64,000 bases of DNA, taken from contig CAMTDV010000017.1 in the NCBI GenBank assembly GCA_947069175.1, forward strand, positions 49,423,137 to 49,487,136, read 5' to 3'. The notes under the pieces were generated by a model. It did no database searches, had not been told where the DNA came from, and was given only the letters and a program-made list of their open reading frames with translations. The stretch comes from Scalesia atractyloides (lineage: Eukaryota; Streptophyta; Magnoliopsida; Asterales; Asteraceae). The first letter of the stretch is position 1; each line of letters opens with the position of its first letter. Both the position numbers and the translations under genes were made by a program. This document shows positions 21,290 to 31,383 of this stretch, one piece after another.

Positions 21290-22670
21290 TGATGCGTGGT
21301 TGTAAACCGGTGTTTGTTTATGCATAAGTTTATGTTGATACATGACTTTCAATTCCGGATAGCCTACTTTTAATAAGGTTTGTGTTTTGCAGGTCCTATG
21401 GAGTTTAAGGAGCTAATCGGGAGCAAAATGGAGCACCGGAACGCGAACGGGATCAACCGGGATCAAGAAAAGAAAAAAAATCAGAAATGAAGTTTGTAGG
21501 TGCCGTTGGCGACTCCACTTTGGGTTGTCGGCGACGCCTCGTGCATTCATCCCGTCATCCAAAAACTTGTGTAGACAGCAGCTTAGCGCGTCGGAGAAAA
21601 GTGAAGGTTACCTGTGCCGTCGCTGACGCCACTCCTGGCCTCGACGGCGGGCTTCCTTTAGATGTTTCACGAAATTGTTGTTTGTTTGGTTTGGGGACGG
21701 GTTAAAAGAGGTTTTTTGAAACCTATGGGGGAGTTACGAGTTATTGGAGTTTGAAACAAGTTCTTGGAGCCACAATCACCCACCATCATCATCTCCCATC
21801 ATTCCAATCCATCAAATCATCCGTTCGATCATAACCCTAACATCATCATCACTTTCATCATCAATCCATTCATCCATTCATCACCACCATTCAACATAAA
21901 CGCTAATCATCATACATCTCCATTACCAAGCTTCAAGATGTCAAGACTCGAGCATTCATTCCTTCTTGATGGTGTTCCGTTCAACATGAGCGGCTAATTC
22001 CTGGAGGTTTCACCCTGGTGTAGGTGTTTGTAAGTTTCTAGGGTTTGAACAATTGTTTATGATTTGATTTAGTAACAAGTTGTAATTTGATTTTGAAACC
22101 AAAGATAATTGTCTTGCATTTGTATTGAATTCGTAAATTCTCGAGTGAAGATTATATTTGACTTTGCAAAATGTTTATGTGCAATTATGCCTTGTCTAGG
22201 TTAGATTTTACATGTTCTTGGTAACGAAGTGCATTGCGGTCCGTTGTTACAACGTTGATAGCTCTTGGCACCTAAGCCTTGCGACACTAAACCTGTTGGT
22301 CATTTATGCAATTGAATCAATTCTAAAACGTGTAGGAACCCTAGGACTTCAAATACTGAACCAGGTGTGAACCTTGTTCTCTCATCACTGTTTTACAATC
22401 GTAATTACTTTCATTACAACCATTATCAATTTTTTAGTAATTAATTAATCAAACCAAACTTGTTGGTTAATTCTAACACCTTTATCAAACAAACAAATTG
22501 ATTATTTTCATAGCAAGCTTCATAAAGTGACAATCTTATTTAAAATCAATCACATCCGATCGCAAACCATAGACTCTTCGTGGTTCGAACCCTTACTACC
22601 ACTAACGCATTGTTAAGGGTAATTTGGGACAATAAGTATTATCTTTGACTGGAGCGTGACACTCCGACCA
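21290..22670 (+). mobile_element. 5' LTR of G2
   Basis: Runs TGATGCGTGGTTG to CTCCGACCA, 1381 bp, and matches 49662-51016 throughout. Words of the GTCGGCGAC type lie at about 21503-21650. The ORFs inside it are also present in the 3' LTR and are not supported. Confidence 0.92.
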
Positions 22671-22675
22671 AATTT

Positions 22676-22693
22676 TGGTGCCGTTTCCAGGGA
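22676..22693 (+). promoter_or_regulatory. Primer-binding site of G2 (tRNA-Asp type)
   Basis: TGGTGCCGTTTCCAGGGA lies five bases after the LTR and differs at three positions from the canonical Athila tRNA-Asp site. Confidence 0.85.
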
Positions 22694-22818
22694 GTTAGTG
22701 CGCTTTGCATTTGGATTTCTGTTAGATTTCGTGATTAATGTTTAATTGCTTGTTTCTTTCAGTTTATTTGCTTTTGTGCTACACGGGGTGTGTTACTTGT
22801 GTAGGTTACAGGTAGTGC

Positions 22819-22958
22819 ATGCGTACACGGAATTTCGGGCGAACGACACCATTAGTTTACGAGCCGAAAATCGAGCGAGTGGCAAGGAGGAATTTAGCAA
22901 GCCGGTTAGAGGCAACACTTGCCCCTAACCAAAACACCAAAACTCACCATCCACACTG
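22819..22958 (+). pseudogene. G2 gag, N-terminal part, interrupted by H
   Basis: Starts with ATG 22819 (MRTRNFGRTTPLVYE), matching G1 gag from 10020. The reading frame enters the H LTR at 22959. The remainder of gag resumes at 31384. Confidence 0.85.
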
Positions 22959-23144
22959 TGTAACATCCGTCAAAAACGGATTTACCAAACCCGCTCCGTT
23001 TATCAACCGAACAGTCAGTCAAAAATTTCGTTGCGAATTAAATGCCCAAAATATTTTTAAACGATCCGTAATCAATTATTATACGGGAATATATATTTAG
23101 TTTTTGAAAAACTGTCAAAAATCGCAAAATAAAAATAATTTGCT

Positions 23145-23221
23145 TCTGCCGGGTTTCGAACCCGGGTCTGTACCGAATCAGCAAAGCGACTTATCTCACA
23201 CACACAAACCACTGCGCCACT
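23145..23221 (-). repeat. tRNA-like Pol III promoter cassette T1 in the H 5' LTR
   Basis: On the minus strand an A-box-like TGGCGCAGTGGTTTG (from 23219) is followed about 45 bp later by an exact B-box GGTTCGAAACC (complement of 23152-23162) and a CCGGG stem. The layout suits a tRNA-derived SINE head. The acceptor stem is poor, so it is not a functional tRNA gene. Confidence 0.55.
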
Positions 23222-23851
23222 TGTTCTGTTTGGTAATTATTGAAATCATTTAATTGATAAAGTGACTTTACGAATTCAAAACCGGCGCCCAAACATTTCA
23301 GTCGTCGGAATCCCGGAAATCTCGCGAGTCTTAACTACAATTTACGTTATAACGTAAACCTTTAACCAGACATCGGTTATAACCGATGATTGAAGTCCGC
23401 GACCAAAACCATAACCGCCGGGAAATTTAAATCAGTGAATCCAGTCGGAAATCAGACCAGATTCTTCAACGTTTTGCCTTATAAATTCACCCACAAACGA
23501 CTGCAAACCTTTTCGCTCAAAAACACACCTCTTCTCGGCGTAATTCCACTCGCCGGAATTTCCCTGCTCATCGCCGGAAAACCGGTTTCTCCATCCCTGA
23601 GCCTCACTGAGCCTCTGAGCTTATACCGGAGATACCCACACCCTTTGTAAGCTTCCTGGAGACTCGCTGCTATAAGGAACACGTCGCCGGAGGTGAATTC
23701 TGTCGCCGGAGTTTCTGCCGGAAAACAGAGAGTCCAGTCGGTCTTCAGCACCGACTCGGACAATTATCTCTTCTTTTTAAATAAGGCAGAAAAAGAAATA
23801 ACTAATTTGTATTTAAGTATAATAAATCGAATTATATAACATGTTGAACAC

Positions 23852-23930
23852 ACAGTCCAGCGGTGGACTGTGTGTTAGATTAAACCACAGGTCCCGGGTT
23901 CGAGACCTGTGGAGTGCAAGTCCGGTTCGC
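23852..23930 (+). repeat. tRNA-like cassette T2 in the H 5' LTR
   Basis: A B-box GGTTCGAGACC (23897-23907) sits inside a strong stem with arms CCACAGGTC and GACCTGTGG, like a T-arm. The A-box side (AGCGGTGGACTGTG) is weak. Confidence 0.45.
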
Positions 23931-24015
23931 TTAAAACTGTTTTTAAAATAAAATGATTTTCGGTTTAAATTAATTAATATATATATAAAATTAAAATCAG
24001 ATATATAACGGGTTA

Positions 24016-24086
24016 GACACGTAGCTAAGTTGGTAGAGCTGCGTGCACGCGTACGAGAGGTCTCGGGTTCGAGCCTCACTCAGCGC
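24016..24086 (+). repeat. tRNA-like cassette T3 in the H 5' LTR
   Basis: A good A-box TAGCTAAGTTGGTAGAGC (24022-24039) and a B-box GGTTCGAGCCT (24066-24076) are at tRNA-like spacing, with a D-arm-like sequence. The acceptor arms do not pair well. It is probably a tRNA-derived sequence captured by the LTR. Confidence 0.55.
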
Positions 24087-25161
24087 ACAATAATATGCCA
24101 TCGAACCGGTCAACGGTCAGGTCAACGGTCAGAAAAAAATAAAATTTTTTATTATTTTTATTTAATTATTTTAATTAAAAATCAATTATAAATACTTAAA
24201 AATAACATTTTTAAGGTTAGAAAATAGCCTCAAACTCACAAAAATACACCCAACAATCCTACTAAAATAGTTTAGTAAAATCCGTTTACTTACCAAACCA
24301 TAATGCGATTTATCTAGGTTAAATCTCACTCGTGGTTAAAACCACTTCGCGTGCATTCAACGTCATCAACCGAACGCACCCACTGTGAGTGAATCTTACA
24401 ATTCCCCCATTTAAATTACACGTTTTGGGGTGTGTCATGTGTTACGAAAATAATTAATTTATTTATTTAAACTTGTGCCATACCACATCATGACTTAAAC
24501 TTAGATTGTTTTTATTGTTGTGATTTACTTATATTCCTTTTGTCAAATTATATGAAACTCATACATTAAGCCCATCAGTTCCTCGTGGGAGACGAGTAGA
24601 ACATCGCGTGCTTCAATTCAAATTCATTATTGTTCATGTGTGTATCATTGAGTTTATATTGTTTGTAGTTGTGTCATTCATATTATCATGTTTATGCAAT
24701 TCATTCATCAGGCCCCTCAGTTCCTCGTGAGAGACGAGTTGAGCATCGCGTGCCTTTAATTGTTCTATTATTATTCATGAGTGTTTCATTTAACATCTTA
24801 TGATTGTCGATTAAGTTACATCTATTTTTACTCATGTTTGGTTGTGCACATATTTCATAATCAATCTAAATAAATATGTTCAAATGTTTTCCATAGGATT
24901 CACTCGCCAACATTATGTTGATCCAAAAACCTTTTTACACATGATACAGGTGAACAGGTTGAAGCAAGGAAAACATAGGATATGCCTTAGAAGAGAATCA
25001 AGAAGTTTAGATTGTTAGTTAGAACAGTTGTAACCTTTATTGTAAATTTCCATTTAATTTGTATTAAAGAATATGAAACGCATAATAAATGTCATGAGCT
25101 TTGATGATAACCCAATCATGCCCCGATCACCTTATCCGCTGCGGGTCGGGGTGTGACAGAT

Positions 25162-25173
25162 TGGTATCAGAGC
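25162..25173 (+). promoter_or_regulatory. Primer-binding site of H (initiator tRNA-Met type)
   Basis: Exact TGGTATCAGAGC three bases after the LTR end. Confidence 0.92.
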
Positions 25174-25945
25174 CATGACTATAGGGATATAGGATAGGTT
25201 ATTAGACCCTTAGAGCCTATACTATAGTCTGCCTAAATTTTAATTGATTAGGTGGTTACATACAAACTTGTGATATTTATTTGTTTCATATTTGTTTACA
25301 TTTCATGCTTATACACATATTCATCATACATATATACATATTCATTATACATATATCGATGTTCATGTATTCAATTTATTTTCATATTCTCATTATCCAA
25401 AGATTTTGTGCAATTTTCAAATCTCATCAAAGTTAGTTCTGCGACGGGCATGTAGTAACTGGAAGGGTACAAGTACCGGTAGTCGGAACGTCCTGTCTAG
25501 GCTGGCATTCGTATAAATCCAATATAACGGACCAGTTTGCCTACCTGGGGACCAACGATGAGAGTACGAAGGACTTATTAGGCCAAAGCATGCCACACCA
25601 AACGTCGTTCGAACTAACCCTACTTTGAGTTGTCACCGTGTCTACACCTGGACACATTCCGAATATCACACGTTGTATACATATTTCTCGATTTTCTCCG
25701 GGTTTCTGTGTACGCAACCTGGCAGAAACCGTGCGAACCATATGAAAAACCGGTATTCATGGGGGCCCACATGATTACACAGGTAAAGTATGGCGGCATG
25801 AAGGGCCTAACAGCGAGCAAAACCCAAGACATCCAATGGATGTAGTAATTTATTTATCTATAATTATTTTATGAATGTTCATTCCTAATGCGACCCATGA
25901 ACCCAAAAGCATCCAACTCATACTCTTGTCATGTATTTCTTGTAG
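25174..25945. other. 5' leader of H
   Basis: Untranslated leader between primer site and gag. A CATATTCATCATACATATATA-like repeat lies near 25315-25360. The short overlapping ORFs at 25252-25845 show no domain. Confidence 0.6.
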
Positions 25946-27330
25946 ATGTCTTCTAACCTCGCCCGTAGGAAGACGAGAACAAGAAAAGCCCGCGAGCGCA
26001 TGGCTGCCTTAATCGCTCAACAAATGGCTGCCGTAATACCCAATATTGTAATCCAAGTTCAACAAGCACTTACCAATAATCCTGTCAATCAAGCAAACCA
26101 AAACATTTTCAACTCTCCCCCAAATACTACTAAATGCACCTACAAGCATTTCAAATCATGCGACCCTCCGAAATACAAAGGGACTGAAGGCGTCACCGCT
26201 CTCCTCCATTGGTTTGAAGAAATGGAGAACACATTTCTAAATTGTGATTGCCCTGACGATCGCAAGGTGCGATATGCTACCGGTCGATTATATGGGATAG
26301 CACTTACTTGGTGGAACACAGAAAAGGCCAAACGAGGTGTGGAAGATGCTATGTTCTTAACTTTGAACGAACTGAAGGAAATCATGACCAGACGATTTTG
26401 CCCAAGGAGTGAAATCAAGAAGTTAGAAGATGAATTTTACTCATTGAAGCAAGTGGAAGGAGACCACATCACCCACAACAAAAGGTTCCTCGAATTACAT
26501 CAAATGGTTCCCAACATGTTTACTCCCCTCTACCGTTTGATCGAGCACTACATTCGTGGTCTTCCGTCAAAGATTCAAGACCCTGTAATAAGTACCAAGC
26601 CTGCAACTTTGGAAGCAACAATGGAGCTAGGAACAGAGCTCACCGAGAACCGAATCCGAAACAAAGACTTCAAGGAGGAGAAGGAGAAGGATAAAGAATC
26701 GACTGAAACCTCCGACTCCACTCAAACTGAATCCCCTTCTCAACCCAATCCTAAGAGAAGAAGAGTCGGGCGACTTTTCGCTGCGACCCAACGAAATCAA
26801 CCAGTTTTACACGCCATACCCATCCGAGCTATCCCAATCACCCAAGTGGCACCCAACTCAGCTTACCCAAATAAGAAACCATATCTTGGACCTCACCTCG
26901 ATGCAACAACTGTTTTTATCACCATCCCCTTACCCTACCTTGTCGTCTATGTGCAACTTGTGGACGCTATGGTCATTTGAGCAATGTTTGTCGCACCTTT
27001 CAAAACCAAACCTTTTCCCCTACTCAAAACATGGCCCAAGCCTATCAACAACCCCAATACCCCATGTTCCCATATGCTCGAGCTTGTTTCAATTGTGGCG
27101 ACCCTACCCACTTTAGAAACACATGCCCTCAATTGGTTAACGTTATCAACACTCAAGCCCAATCAAACCCAGTTAACCAAGTAAACCAAGAAAACCCAAC
27201 CACTATGCCACCAGCAAGAGAAAGAGTCTTCAATATCAACGCCAATCCTGTCGAAGATAATGACGGCCCAAACGAAGATACTCAACTTGTCCTCTTCGCC
27301 GAAGATCCAGATTCAACTCCTATCGTTTAG
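25946..27330 (+). pseudogene. H gag with one frameshift, two zinc knuckles, no pol
   Basis: Start at ATG 25946 (MSSNLARRKTRTRKARERM). A retrotransposon gag domain spans roughly residues 70-230 (TALLHWFEEMENTF, ALTWWNTEKA, LKEIMTRRFCPRSE, IRGLPSKIQDPV). A one-base frameshift near 26885-26900 moves the reading frame, which then encodes CATCGRYGHLSNVC (26953 onward) and CFNCGDPTHFRNTC (about 27090), both CX2CX4HX4C zinc knuckles for RNA packaging. The frame ends in TAG at 27328-27330 soon after the second knuckle, where related elements continue into protease. The stop plus absence of any downstream pol suggests deletion in a progenitor. Confidence 0.9.
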
Positions 27331-27479
27331 TTTTATGTTTTTCTTTATCACATGTGTAGACTGTTAGAGTAATTATGGTAAATTATATATTATATATTGT
27401 TTTCAGTATATGCTTTTGCTGAGGCCGCAGCTCCCCATCCATCGAGGTTGAGTTTGATCCCCATGTTATTATGCGGTTG

Positions 27480-28175
27480 ATCAGCGCGTGCCCGCACGAT
27501 CGGCTCCGTTTGTTTGAGCCTTGATCGGTTATTTCATTTTACATTTCAATACATGCAATACGTTCGGCTCCGTTTGATTGAGCCTTGAGCGCACATTTCA
27601 ATTTACATTTCCAGTTCATGCAATACGTTCGGCTCCGTTTGATTGAGCCTTGAGCGCACAGACAATTTCATTATCAGTATCTTGTGGTTGTGGTGTTTGT
27701 AGTAGAGTCGCATCGAACTAACCATAACTTGCGGATAAAGTCAATGAAAATTTGACAAGGATATGGTGGATACGCCGATGGTACTTCCTATATATAAGTA
27801 TTCTTGTCAAATGATCGGAGGCATTATCAGGCGGTTATGAGAGGTTCCATGCATAGGCTGATTGTGTGATGGTTGTTTAGATTAAGTTGTTCAATTTCAG
27901 TACATTCAATACGTTCGGCTCTGTTTGATTGAGCCTTGAGCGCACATACAATTTCATTCAATACGTTCGGCTCCGTTTGATTGAGCCTTGAGCGCACATA
28001 CAATTTCATTCAATACGTTTGGCTCCACCCGATTGAGCCTTGAGCACACAATTTCAATTTCAGTACATTCAATACGTTCGGCTCCGTTTGATTGAGCCTT
28101 GAGCGCACATCCATTTCATTTTCAGTACATGCAATACGATCGGCTCCGTTCGATTGAGCCTTGATCGCACAGATA
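27480..28175 (+). repeat. Short repeat family in the H 3' region (GGCTCCGTTTGATTGAGCC)
   Basis: Eight copies of a unit containing TTCGGCTCCGTTTGATTGAGCC lie at about 27502, 27561, 27627, 27915, 27966, 28018, 28077 and 28139. GGCTC and GAGCC can pair around a 9-nt loop. The unit is followed by TTGAGCGCACA in most copies. The array is interrupted by the first TATA-containing hairpin at 27751. Confidence 0.8.
27751..27811 (+). repeat. TATA-loop hairpin, copy 1
   Basis: Arms TTTGACAAGGATA and TATTCTTGTCAAA, 13 bp, differ only by one G-T pair (a G-U wobble if RNA). The loop carries TACTTCCTATATATAAG. A flanking GGCATTATC-GGCGGTTATGAGA segment follows, as in copies 2 and 3. Confidence 0.8.
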
Positions 28176-28259
28176 TATTTCATTTCAGTATTTTATGTTT
28201 GTTGTATTGGTTGTAGAGTTATAGGACTAATCATAATTCACTGATAAAACCAATGAAAA

Positions 28260-28320
28260 TTTGACAAGAATATGGTGGATACGCCGCTGGTACTTCCTAT
28301 ATATAAGTATTCTTGTCAAA
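28260..28320 (+). repeat. TATA-loop hairpin, copy 2
   Basis: Arms TTTGACAAGAATA (28260-28272) and TATTCTTGTCAAA (28308-28320) pair perfectly. Same loop sequence as copy 1. Confidence 0.85.
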
Positions 28321-28417
28321 GGATCAGAGGCATTATCGGACGGTTATGAGAAGTTCTATGTAGGATTTATTAGTTTCTTGGTAACCAATCATAACTTGTG
28401 GATAAAACTAATGAAAA

Positions 28418-28478
28418 TTTGGCAAGAATATCGTGGATACGCCGCTGGTACTTCCTATATATAAGTATTCTTGCCAAA
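28418..28478 (+). repeat. TATA-loop hairpin, copy 3, with compensatory change
   Basis: Arms TTTGGCAAGAATA (28418-28430) and TATTCTTGCCAAA (28466-28478) pair perfectly. Compared with copy 2, an A has become G in the left arm and the facing T has become C in the right arm, so pairing is kept. Confidence 0.85.
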
Positions 28479-28682
28479 GGATCAGAGGCATTATCAGGCG
28501 GTTATGAGAAGTTCCATGTAGGATTTAGTATTGCCTTGGTTGGAATTTGTGTTACATTTATATCATCATGTTATTTAAAGAGATTGGATTGTGTTCCATT
28601 TCTACATAAACTAACCTCTCCATCATAACAAACGAGAGAGAAACTTCCATCATTCAAACATATATGCTATCAGAATGTGGAT

Positions 28683-28835
28683 TCAAATATTTGCTGTTGT
28701 GTTTATTCATGTTCAAATATTTGCTGTTGTGTTTATTCATGTTCAAATATTTGCTGATGTGTTTATTCATGTTCGAATATGAGCTGTTGTGTTTACCTAT
28801 GTTCAAATATCAGCTGTTGTGTTTTTATTTATGTT
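28683..28835 (+). repeat. ~37-bp tandem repeat in the H 3' region
   Basis: Five copies of a unit reading TTCAAATATTTGCTGTTGTG followed by TTTATTCATG, the last two diverged (GAGCTGTTGTG, CAGCTGTTGTG). Confidence 0.8.
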
Positions 28836-29094
28836 CCATATAGGTTGTAGTGTTAGAAGTTTTGCCTTAGGATATAACCATACTTTCCCAAACGTATCTA
28901 AACTCTTATGCATGATATCATTTTTAGCGAATCATTCCTGTTTATCAATACTTATACAGTAGGCAACAAAAAGCGATTCCTGAATAGGGTACTTAACCCT
29001 TACAAGGAACGTTACCGCCTCGAACAAAAACTTAAGCCCTTATTTTGCTAAGCATACAACTGTCAAACTAAACATCATCATTTTAGTCAAATAT

Positions 29095-29181
29095 ATCACA
29101 ATTTAAATTTCGGGACGAAATTTTAGTCAAATATATCACAATTTAAATTTCGGGACGAAATTTCTAAAAAGCAGGGGATAC
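29095..29181 (+). promoter_or_regulatory. H 3' end: duplicated block and polypurine tract
   Basis: The block TATATCACAATTTAAATTTC-GGGACGAAATTT occurs twice in tandem. It is followed by AAAAAGCAGGGGATAC, the polypurine tract that abuts the 3' LTR at 29182. Confidence 0.85.
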
Positions 29182-31383
29182 TGTAACATCCGTCAAAAAC
29201 GGATTTACCAAACCCGCTCCGTTTATCAACCGAACAGTCAGTCAAAAATTTCGTTGCGAATTAAATGCCCAAAATATTTTTAAACGATCCGTAATCAATT
29301 ATTATACGGGAATATATATTTAGTTTTTGAAAAACTGTCAAAAATCGCAAAATAAAAATAATTTGCTTCTGCCGGGTTTCGAACCCGGGTCTGTACCGAA
29401 TCAGCAAAGCGACTTATCTCACACACACAAACCACTGCGCCACTTGTTCTGTTTGGTAATTATTGAAATCATTTAATTGATAAAGTGACTTTACGTATTC
29501 AAAACCGGCGCCCAAACATTTCAGTCGTCGGAATCCCGGAAATCTCGCGAGTCTTAACTACAATTTACGTTATAACGTAAACCTTTAACCAGATATCGGT
29601 TATAACCGATGATTGAAGTCCGCGACCAAAACCATAACCGCCGGGAAATTTAAATCAGTGAATCCAGTCGGAAATCAGACCAGATTCTTCAACGTTTTGC
29701 CTTATAAATTCACCCACAAACGACTGCAAACCTTTTCGCTCAAAAACACACCTCTTCTCGGCGTAATTCCACTCGCCGGAATTTCCCTGCTCATCGCCGG
29801 AAAACCGGTTTCTCCATCCCTGAGCCTCACTGAGCCTCTGAGCTTATACCGGAGATACCCACACCCTTTGTAAGCTTCCTGGAGACTCGCTGCTATAAGG
29901 AACACGTCGCCGGAGGTGAATTCTGTCGCCGGAGTTTCTGCCGGAAAACAGAGAGTCCAGTCGGTCTTCAGCACCGACTCGGACAATTATCTCTTCTTTT
30001 TAAATAAGGCAGAAAAAGAAATAACTAATTTGTATTTAAGTATAATAAAAATCGAATTATATAACATGTTGAACACACAGTCCAGCGGTGGACTGTGTGT
30101 TAGATTAAACCACAGGTCCCGGGTTCGAGACCTGTGGAGTGCAAGTCCGGTTCGCTTAAAACTGTTTTTAAAATAAAATGATTTTTGGTTTAAATTAATT
30201 AATATATATATATAATTAAAATCAGATATATAACGGGTTAGACACGTAGCTAAGTTGGTAGAGCTGCGTGCACGCATACGAGAGGTCTCGGGTTCGAGCC
30301 TCACTCAGCGCACAATAATATGCCATCGAACCGGTCAACGGTCAGGTCAACGGTCAGAAAAAAATAAAATTTTTTATTATTTTTATTTAATTATTTTAAT
30401 TAAAAATCAATTATAAATACTTAAAAATAACATTTTTAAGGTTAGAAAATAGCCTCAAACTCACAAAAATACACCCAACAATCCTACTAAAATAGTTTAG
30501 TAAAATCCGTTTACTTACCAAACCATAATGCGATTTATCTAGGTTAAATCTCACTCGTGGTTAAAACCACTTCGCGTGCATTCAACGTCATCAACCGAAT
30601 GCACCCACTGTGAGTGAATCTTACAATTCCCCCTTTTAAATTACACGTTTTGGGGTGTGTCATGTGTTACGAAAATAATTAATTTATTTATTTAAACTTG
30701 TGCCATACCACATCATGACTTAAACTTAGATTGTTTTTATTGTTGTGATTTACTTATATTCCTTTTGTCAAATTATATGAAACTCATACATTAAGCCCAT
30801 CAGTTCCTCGTGGGAGACGAGTAGAACATCGCGTGCTTCAATTCAAATTCATTATTGTTCATGTGTGTATCATTGAGTTTATATTGTTTGTAGTTGTGTC
30901 ATTCATATTATCATGTTTATGCAATTCATTCATCAGGCCCCTCAGTTCCTCGTGAGAGACGAGTTGAGCATCGCGTGCCTTTAATTGTTCTATTATTATT
31001 CATGAGTGTTTCATTTAACATCTTATGATTGTCGATTAAGTTACATCTATTTTTACTCATGTTTGGTTGTGCACATATTTCATAATCAATCTAAATAAAT
31101 ATGTTCAAATGTTTTCCATAGGATTCACTCGCCAACATTATGTTGATCCAAAAACCTTTTTACACATGATACAGGTGAACAGGTTGAAGCAAGGAAAACA
31201 TAGGATATGCCTTAGAAGAGAATCAAGAAGTTTAGATTGTTAGTTAGAACAGTTGTAACCTTTATTGTAAATTTCCATTTAATTTGTATTAAAGAATATG
31301 AAACGCATAATAAATGTCATGAGCTTTGATGATAACCCAATCATGCCCCGATCACCTTATCCGCTGCGGGTCGGGGTGTGACA
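29182..31383 (+). mobile_element. 3' LTR of H
   Basis: Near-identical copy of 22959-25158, with tRNA-like cassettes at about 29368-29444 (minus), 30077-30155 and 30241-30311. It ends GGTGTGACA before the CACTG duplication. The two-base A insertion near 30047 is the main length difference. Confidence 0.95.

Larger units (their letters stand above)
22959..25158 (+). mobile_element. 5' LTR of H
   Basis: TGTAACATCC to GGTGTGACA. It holds three tRNA-like cassettes and two copies of a CAGTTCCTCGTG-GAGACGAGT motif (about 24580 and 24718). ORFs at 23390-23650 and 23479-23763 recur in the other LTR because the LTRs are copies; that is not evidence of selection for coding. Confidence 0.95.
22959..31383 (+). 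mobile_element. Young gag-only Del/Tekay-like Ty3/gypsy element H
   Basis: 8425 bp with LTRs of 2200 and 2202 bp, flanked by a perfect CACTG duplication (22954-22958 and 31384-31388). The LTRs differ at only about ten positions by eye (for example ACGAATTC/ACGTATTC, CAGACATC/CAGATATC, GCGTACG/GCATACG), indicating a recent insertion. Gag is present with one frameshift; no protease, reverse transcriptase or integrase is visible, so mobility must have depended on another element. Gag is followed directly by 1.85 kb of repeat-rich non-coding sequence. Confidence 0.95.

Noticed and set aside
23390..23763. 86- and 94-residue ORFs in the H LTR, repeated at 29613-29986
   Set aside because: Their repetition is explained by LTR identity; they overlap on opposite strands and have no domain.
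23145..24086. Functional tRNA genes
   Set aside because: A- and B-boxes are present, but acceptor stems do not pair and the units repeat with the LTR.
25946..27330. Programmed frameshift in H gag
   Set aside because: The shift lies upstream of the zinc knuckles and not at a gag-pol border, and no slippery heptamer was evident; a simple indel is more likely.
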